DNA from: Streptomyces naganishii JCM 4654
Lineage (GTDB): Bacteria; Actinomycetota; Actinomycetes; Streptomycetales; Streptomycetaceae
Assembly: GCF_014650575.1 (NCBI RefSeq)
Contig: NZ_BMVF01000005.1
Span: forward strand, 310,001 to 374,000
Direction: 5' to 3'
Length of the DNA stretch: 64,000 nt
This document shows, one piece after another, positions 60,169 through 64,000 of this stretch (position 1 is the stretch's first letter; the number at the start of each line of letters is the position of its first letter). Below the pieces are notes generated by a model, which did no database searches, had not been told where the DNA came from, and saw only the letters and a list, made by a program, of their open reading frames with translations. Position numbers and translations under genes: made by a program.

Positions 60169-60971
60169 GGCAGCAGCCAGTCGACGGGGCGCTGGTCGGC
60201 CAGGCGGATGGAGGCCGTGGCCATGGTCATGGAGTCCAGGCGGTACGGCGGTCCGCCGGCGGAGGACCAGCGGTAGCCGCTCCTGGTGGCGGCGGAGGCG
60301 TCCAGCCGTACGAGCACGGCGACGGGCCGTCCCTTCCTGGTGAACTGCTCGCCCAGTTGCGCGTCGCCGAGGAAAGCGGCGATCCGCTGCGCCGACTGCG
60401 CCGAGCGGTCCACCGACTTCACATGGCCGCGCAGCACCCCGTACCGCTGGGCGGGCACCGAGGAGACGGTGAGGTCGACGGGGGCCCCGGCGGGGATCGA
60501 GGCGGCGTTCTGGGCCGGTACGTACACGGTGGCGTAGAGCGGGTCGGAGGCGTGGGCGGTCTTCTCGACGGCGGCGAGGTTCGCGCCCGTGGAGACGATC
60601 TGGCCGAGGTCGGCGGCGAGCGCGGTGACCCGGCCCGCGGCGACCGCGCGGACGACCTGCTCGCCCCGTTCGGTGCGCACCCTCAGCACGGGCGCGCCGG
60701 CGGTGAGGCGCCCGCCCTCCTGGGCGTAGACCGCGGTGACCTGGCCGGCGAACGGACTCTGCAGCAGGTAACTGCCCTGGCCGTGGGTGAGGACGGCCGG
60801 CGCGGCGACGGTGGAGGCCACCGAGCCCGTCACCGCCCACACGCAGGCGGCCGCCATCGCCACCAGTGTCACGGACAGCACGAGCCATCCCTGCGGGCGG
60901 GCGAGCCGCACCGGGAGGTCGAGCTCCTCGGGCGACTGGAGTTTGGCGAGGGCCTGCTGACGGAACTGCAC
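60165..60971 (-). CDS. HlyD-like periplasmic adaptor of the NHLP export system
   Basis: This 268-residue protein has one N-terminal membrane helix (about residues 28-50, V-L-S-V-T-L-V-A-M-A-A-A) and an outer biotinyl-lipoyl-like and beta-barrel part (S-P-F-A-G-Q-V-T-A-V-Y-A-Q-E-G-G-R-L, then V-V-R-A-V-A-A-G-R-V-T-A-L). In Gram-positive bacteria it joins the exporter to the cell envelope. The GTG start has GAGGG 7 bases upstream. It follows the precursor gene by 128 bases and overlaps the peptidase-ABC gene. Confidence 0.9.
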   Translation of the reverse strand: MQFRQQALAKLQSPEELDLPVRLARPQGWLVLSVTLVAMAAACVWAVTGSVASTVAAPAVLTHGQGSYLLQSPFAGQVTAVYAQEGGRLTAGAPVLRVRTERGEQVVRAVAAGRVTALAADLGQIVSTGANLAAVEKTAHASDPLYATVYVPAQNAASIPAGAPVDLTVSSVPAQRYGVLRGHVKSVDRSAQSAQRIAAFLGDAQLGEQFTRKGRPVAVLVRLDASAATRSGYRWSSAGGPPYRLDSMTMATASIRLADQRPVDWLLP

Positions 60972-61050
60972 GGTCTATCCCTCACCTGTGCGGGCGTACG
61001 GAGGGGACGGGGGAGAGGGGAGGGTGCGGGGTGCCCACGGCACCCGGGAA

Positions 61051-61078
61051 TCCCGGAACCGGCGATCCGGCTCCGGGA
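61051..61078 (-). terminator. Hairpin between precursor and export genes (attenuator-like)
   Basis: A 12-bp stem with one mismatch (61051-61062 with 61067-61078) and a CGAT loop lies 21 bases after the precursor stop. It could act as a partial terminator or mRNA stabiliser that gives more precursor than transporter message. Confidence 0.6.
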
Positions 61079-61099
61079 CTCGGCGGCGACGCGGCGCGA

Positions 61100-61315
61100 T
61101 CAGAGACCGGCGACCAGGTTGGCGGCCGGGGCGACGTTCAGACCGGTCACGCCCTCGACGGTGCCGACGGCCGTGTCGACCAGGCCGGACACCGGGGCAA
61201 CGCCGTCCACCAGGCCGGTGGCGGTGCCCAGAGCGTTCACGGACAGACCGCCGGAGACGTTGTCGAGCTCGGCGTCGGAGATCTCGACGGTCTCAACCTG
61301 GGGGGTGGAGTTCAT
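61100..61315 (-). CDS. Double-glycine leader precursor peptide, Gly/Val-rich acidic core
   Basis: This 71-residue protein has a leader of 23 residues with a perfect double-glycine signature: I at -12, S at -11, E at -8, L at -7, V at -4 and GG at -2/-1 (S-D-A-E-L-D-N-V-S-G-G). The core of 48 residues has no Cys, Lys or Arg, three acidic residues, and repeats of the form G-L-V-D-x-x-x-x-V. It is the clear substrate of the C39 peptidase downstream. No lanthionine, radical-SAM or YcaO gene is in the operon, so it is probably unmodified. GAAGGGAAG lies before the ATG. Confidence 0.88.
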   Translation of the reverse strand: MNSTPQVETVEISDAELDNVSGGLSVNALGTATGLVDGVAPVSGLVDTAVGTVEGVTGLNVAPAANLVAGL

Positions 61316-61942
61316 GATGGAACTTCCCTTCGTATGGATATCTCATAAGGGGGGAGCGGCCCCCTCTGGGGACAGGACGGCCGCGACCGCGGGCGCCGGA
61401 CGCCAGATTCCCAAGCGCCCAGTGGGGCCCGCGGTGCGATGGATCAAAGCACGCCCCGCGCCGCCGATTCCACTCAACCAGGCCTCTCATCAGGCAACTT
61501 GTCGATCCGTCGACGTCATCCGTGCAGGCTCGGACACGGCTTGCCAGCTACTTCTTCACATGCCGCACGGCTTCGGCCCACCCACCCCCTTGCCGCCCCG
61601 TGGCCGAATCCGGCACTTGTCGCCAAAGGTCTGCCGGGGGGCGCGCGATTGTGCAGATCCTCCGCGCGCGGTGACCTCGCTGAGCAGTGGATGTGCAGAT
61701 TCGCTGAAGCCGGGATTCCGCAAGTGAACCGCGACCGCCGGTGCCCGCGCGGTCGCGCTGCGTGTCCGTACCGGATGTGCCGTCCCCGCCTGGGGAGTTG
61801 GCCGATTCGGCCCCACGCACCGGGAGTTGGCGAACGGGATTGAACGCCCCGCCCGGCACGTGCGTACCAACAGCCATCCAGGCGTCCCCGAAACGAGCCG
61901 CCGGACGGCGGCGCAGACCCCGTCCCCAGGAGGTCGAGAAGT
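61316..61942. other. Long divergent region between precursor and S1 protease
   Basis: These 627 bases hold no gene that I can support. They should carry the promoters of both the export operon and the protease. Features: a lower-GC stretch with TATCTCATAA about 61338-61350 in the precursor leader, two GGGAGTTGG direct repeats at about 61794 and 61821 upstream of the protease, and an AGGAGG site at 61928-61933. The symmetrical position suggests joint control. Confidence 0.5.
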
Positions 61943-63451
61943 TTGAGTCACAAGCGAATTCCGAAGCGCAAGGCCGCGATAGCGGCGGGCAGCGTGGTGG
62001 CGCTGGGCGCGGCGGCGGTGCTGCTCCCCAACGCCATGGCCTCCCAGGACGGCGGCGCCGCGGACAACGCCACCCCCCGGACGTTCAAGGCGACGGACGC
62101 CTCCAGCCTCGCCGCACAGCTCGCCAAGAACCCCGGCGACTCCTTCGCGGGCGCCTACTACGACAGCGCCAAGCAGCAGCTCGTGGTCAACGTGGTGGGC
62201 GGCGACAACAACAACGTGGCCGTACAGGCGAAGAAGGCCGGCGCCGCGGTCCGCCAGGTCGCCAACAGCACCGCGTCCCTGAAGTCGGCCGCGCGCACCC
62301 TCAAGGCCAAGGCCACCATCCCGGGCACCTCCTGGGCCGTCGACCCGCGCACCGACAAGGTCGTCGTCACGGCCGACAGCACGGTCACCGGCGCGAAGTG
62401 GAACAGACTCCAATCCACCGTGAAGAGCCTCGGCCCGGGCATGGCGACGCTGAAGAAGTCCGCCGGCGCCTTCAAGACCTTCGCCTCGGGCGGCGACGCC
62501 ATCTTCGCCCAGGCCCAGGGCGGCACCGTGCGCTGTTCCCTCGGCTTCAACGTGACGGCCTCGGACGGCAAGCCGGCCTTCCTGACCGCCGGACACTGCG
62601 GTGTCGCCGCCAAGCAGTGGGCCGACTCGCAGAACGGCCAGCCGGTCGCCACCGTCGACCAGGCCACCTTCCCCGGCAACGACTTCTCCCTCCTCAAGTA
62701 CGACGACCCCAACACGCAGGCCCCGAGCGAGGTCAACGCCGGCAACGGGCAGACCGTGCAGATCACCCAGGCCGTCGACGCGACCGTGGGCTCTACGGTG
62801 TTCCGCATGGGCAGCACCACCGGTCTGCACAACGGCCAGGTGACCGGTCTCGACGCCACCGTCAACTTCCAGAGCGAGACCAACCCGGGCGGCGTCGACA
62901 CCGTCAACGGCCTCATCCAGACCAACGTGTGCGCCGAGCCGGGCGACAGCGGCGGCTCCCTGTTCACGCAGGACGGTGGCGCGGTCGGCCTCACCTCCGG
63001 CGGCAGCGGCGACTGCACCAAGGGCGGAGAGACCTTCTTCCAGCCGGTGACCGCCGCACTCCAGGCGACCGGAGCGACGCTGGGCGCGGGCAACGGCGCG
63101 GGCGCGGGCAACGGGAACGGCGCCGGCAATGGCGCGGGCAACGGAAACGGCGCCGGCAATGGCGCGGGCAACGGGAACGGCGCCGGCAACCAGCAGGGTG
63201 GTAACCAGCAGGGCGGCGGCCAGCAGGCCGGCGGCGACCAGTCGGGCACGGCGTCCCCGGGCGACCAGTCGGGCGCGGGCACGGCTTCCCCCGGCGACCA
63301 GTCCGGCGCGAACAACGGCTCGGGCGCGAACAACGGGTCGGGTGCCAACAACGGGTCCGGCGTCTCCAACGGCTCGGGTGCCAACAACGGCTCGGGCGCC
63401 AACAACGGGTCCGGCGTCTCCAACGGCTCCGGGATCTCCCAGGGCGGGTGA
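61943..63451 (+). CDS. Secreted S1-family serine protease with Gly/Asn-rich tail (TTG start)
   Basis: This 502-residue protein has a signal peptide (residues 1-33), a prodomain of about 140 residues as in alpha-lytic protease and streptogrisins, and a chymotrypsin-like domain with the triad in T-A-G-H-C, G-N-D-F-S and P-G-D-S-G-G. A tail of about 130 residues made of G-N, G-A, N-N-G-S-G and Q-Q-G repeats follows and may link to the cell wall. The start is a TTG with AGGAGG 9 bases upstream, a rare choice that suggests low translation. It is divergent from the export operon. Confidence 0.93.
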   Translation: MSHKRIPKRKAAIAAGSVVALGAAAVLLPNAMASQDGGAADNATPRTFKATDASSLAAQLAKNPGDSFAGAYYDSAKQQLVVNVVGGDNNNVAVQAKKAGAAVRQVANSTASLKSAARTLKAKATIPGTSWAVDPRTDKVVVTADSTVTGAKWNRLQSTVKSLGPGMATLKKSAGAFKTFASGGDAIFAQAQGGTVRCSLGFNVTASDGKPAFLTAGHCGVAAKQWADSQNGQPVATVDQATFPGNDFSLLKYDDPNTQAPSEVNAGNGQTVQITQAVDATVGSTVFRMGSTTGLHNGQVTGLDATVNFQSETNPGGVDTVNGLIQTNVCAEPGDSGGSLFTQDGGAVGLTSGGSGDCTKGGETFFQPVTAALQATGATLGAGNGAGAGNGNGAGNGAGNGNGAGNGAGNGNGAGNQQGGNQQGGGQQAGGDQSGTASPGDQSGAGTASPGDQSGANNGSGANNGSGANNGSGVSNGSGANNGSGANNGSGVSNGSGISQGG

Positions 63452-63545
63452 CGGCCCGGACCGGCAGTCCCTGAGGAGGGGGAGCGTCCAAGGACCCGCC
63501 CGCCCGGGCCCGGCCGTCTCCCCTCGGCCGCCTCCCCCTCCCCAG

Positions 63546-63626
63546 CCACCGGCCGGCCAAGCACCAGCGGTTCCCGGCCGGCCGGTGGAGTGGTCCGGTC
63601 CTCCGGCGGGAGGACCGGACCACTCC
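63546..63626 (+). terminator. Two nested strong hairpins after the S1 protease
   Basis: The first has perfect 13-bp arms (63546-63558 with 63576-63588). The second has perfect 18-bp arms (63587-63604 with 63609-63626) around a GGCG loop. They overlap by two bases, so both can form almost at once. Nothing gene-like lies in 63627-63921. Confidence 0.88.
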
Positions 63627-63921
63627 GTACGAACCTCGCGGGGACGGCTCCGCTCGGCCGTCCCCGCGAGCCCGCGGCGGGAGCACCGGCACGTCGTCGA
63701 TCCGCTCCCGTGCCGCCGCCGGGTGGCGCACCAGGCGGGCGGTCACGGACGGCACCCGGACCACTGCCCCGCGGTCACGCCCCCACCTCTCACCCGCCCG
63801 TGCGAAGGCCCCCGGGTCGGGACTTCCCCGGAGCGCACACGGCGCACGGCGAGGCGGGCGGGCGGCCAGGAACTCCACGGAACCGTCACAGGGGCTGCGC
63901 AGGCGGCCGATACGCGCTGTA

Positions 63922-64000
63922 ATGGCCAACGTGGTCAGTGAGGGCGCTACGGCACGCAGAACGAGGAGTCTGCGAGCCGAACTTGCCCTCAGCACCCTCA
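63922..64000 (+). CDS. Possible 5' end of a gene cut by the window edge
   Basis: From an ATG at 63922 (or GTG at 63931) a frame runs open to the end: M-A-N-V-V-S-E-G-A-T-A-R-R-T-R-S and on with R-A-E-L-A-L-S-T-L. This basic start followed by a hydrophobic turn could be the N-terminus of a membrane sensor protein. No ribosome site is visible and only 26 residues can be read, so this is tentative. Confidence 0.35.
   Translation, partial: MANVVSEGATARRTRSLRAELALSTL

Overview
The window reads as a piece of a Streptomyces chromosome, probably accessory or arm sequence. It is very GC-rich with strong third-position GC and many GTG starts (one TTG). It carries families typical of the genus: XRE/DUF5753 with DUF397, a STAS antagonist, a SpoIIE/PAS/GAF phosphatase, ECF sigma factors, an SSI-type protease inhibitor, a CYP105-like P450 with its ferredoxin, secreted GH16 and S1 enzymes, and proteins with ricin lectin domains. 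I see no rRNA, tRNA, CRISPR array or replication origin.

Layout. 1-3.7 kb: a WhiJ/AbaA-like regulatory cluster (DUF397, XRE regulator, divergent HATPase, DUF6624 protein with 60-bp repeats) around a perfect 9+9 bp inverted repeat. 3.7-14.5 kb: epimerase, hydrolase, an SDR behind a MerR-spaced leaderless promoter, FUSC protein, HAD hydrolase, PHP protein, SDR, topoisomerase IB, secreted GH16 glucanase with a DasR-like operator, VanZ protein. 14.7-18.5 kb: a tightly coupled six-gene Mrp/Mbh-like membrane operon that ends exactly at an IS remnant. 18.5-21 kb: the remnant, a secreted beta-helix protein and a full copy of the same IS5-type element with a two-frame transposase. 21-36 kb: mostly metabolic and stress genes, including PRPP synthetase, STAS protein, GlxA-type regulator, GST, CDF transporter, P450/ferredoxin, and an ECF41-type sigma factor divergent from an azoreductase. 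36-47.8 kb: a sigma-like/ricin membrane fusion, USP and ArsB-like transporter, lipoprotein, kinase with divergent ECF sigma factor, SpoIIE phosphatase, and a Fic/Doc-type toxin-antitoxin pair with paired operators. 48-55 kb: lactate monooxygenase, hydrolase, SSI inhibitor, a CDGSH/methyltransferase/heme-oxygenase-like triad, Ppx/GppA phosphatase. 55-61.3 kb: an NHLP/C39 peptide export operon with its own double-glycine precursor. 61.9-63.5 kb: a divergent secreted S1 protease with a TTG start.

How the genes work together. The clearest functional units are the peptide export operon (precursor, adaptor, peptidase-ABC, NHLM ABC), the Mrp-like proton/cation module, the P450/ferredoxin pair, the ECF41/azoreductase pair and the toxin-antitoxin pair. 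The two most unusual objects are the acidic Gly/Val-rich precursor exported by the NHLP system and the 922-aa protein that joins a sigma-like region, an H-x3-C-x2-C element, a membrane span and an outer ricin domain.
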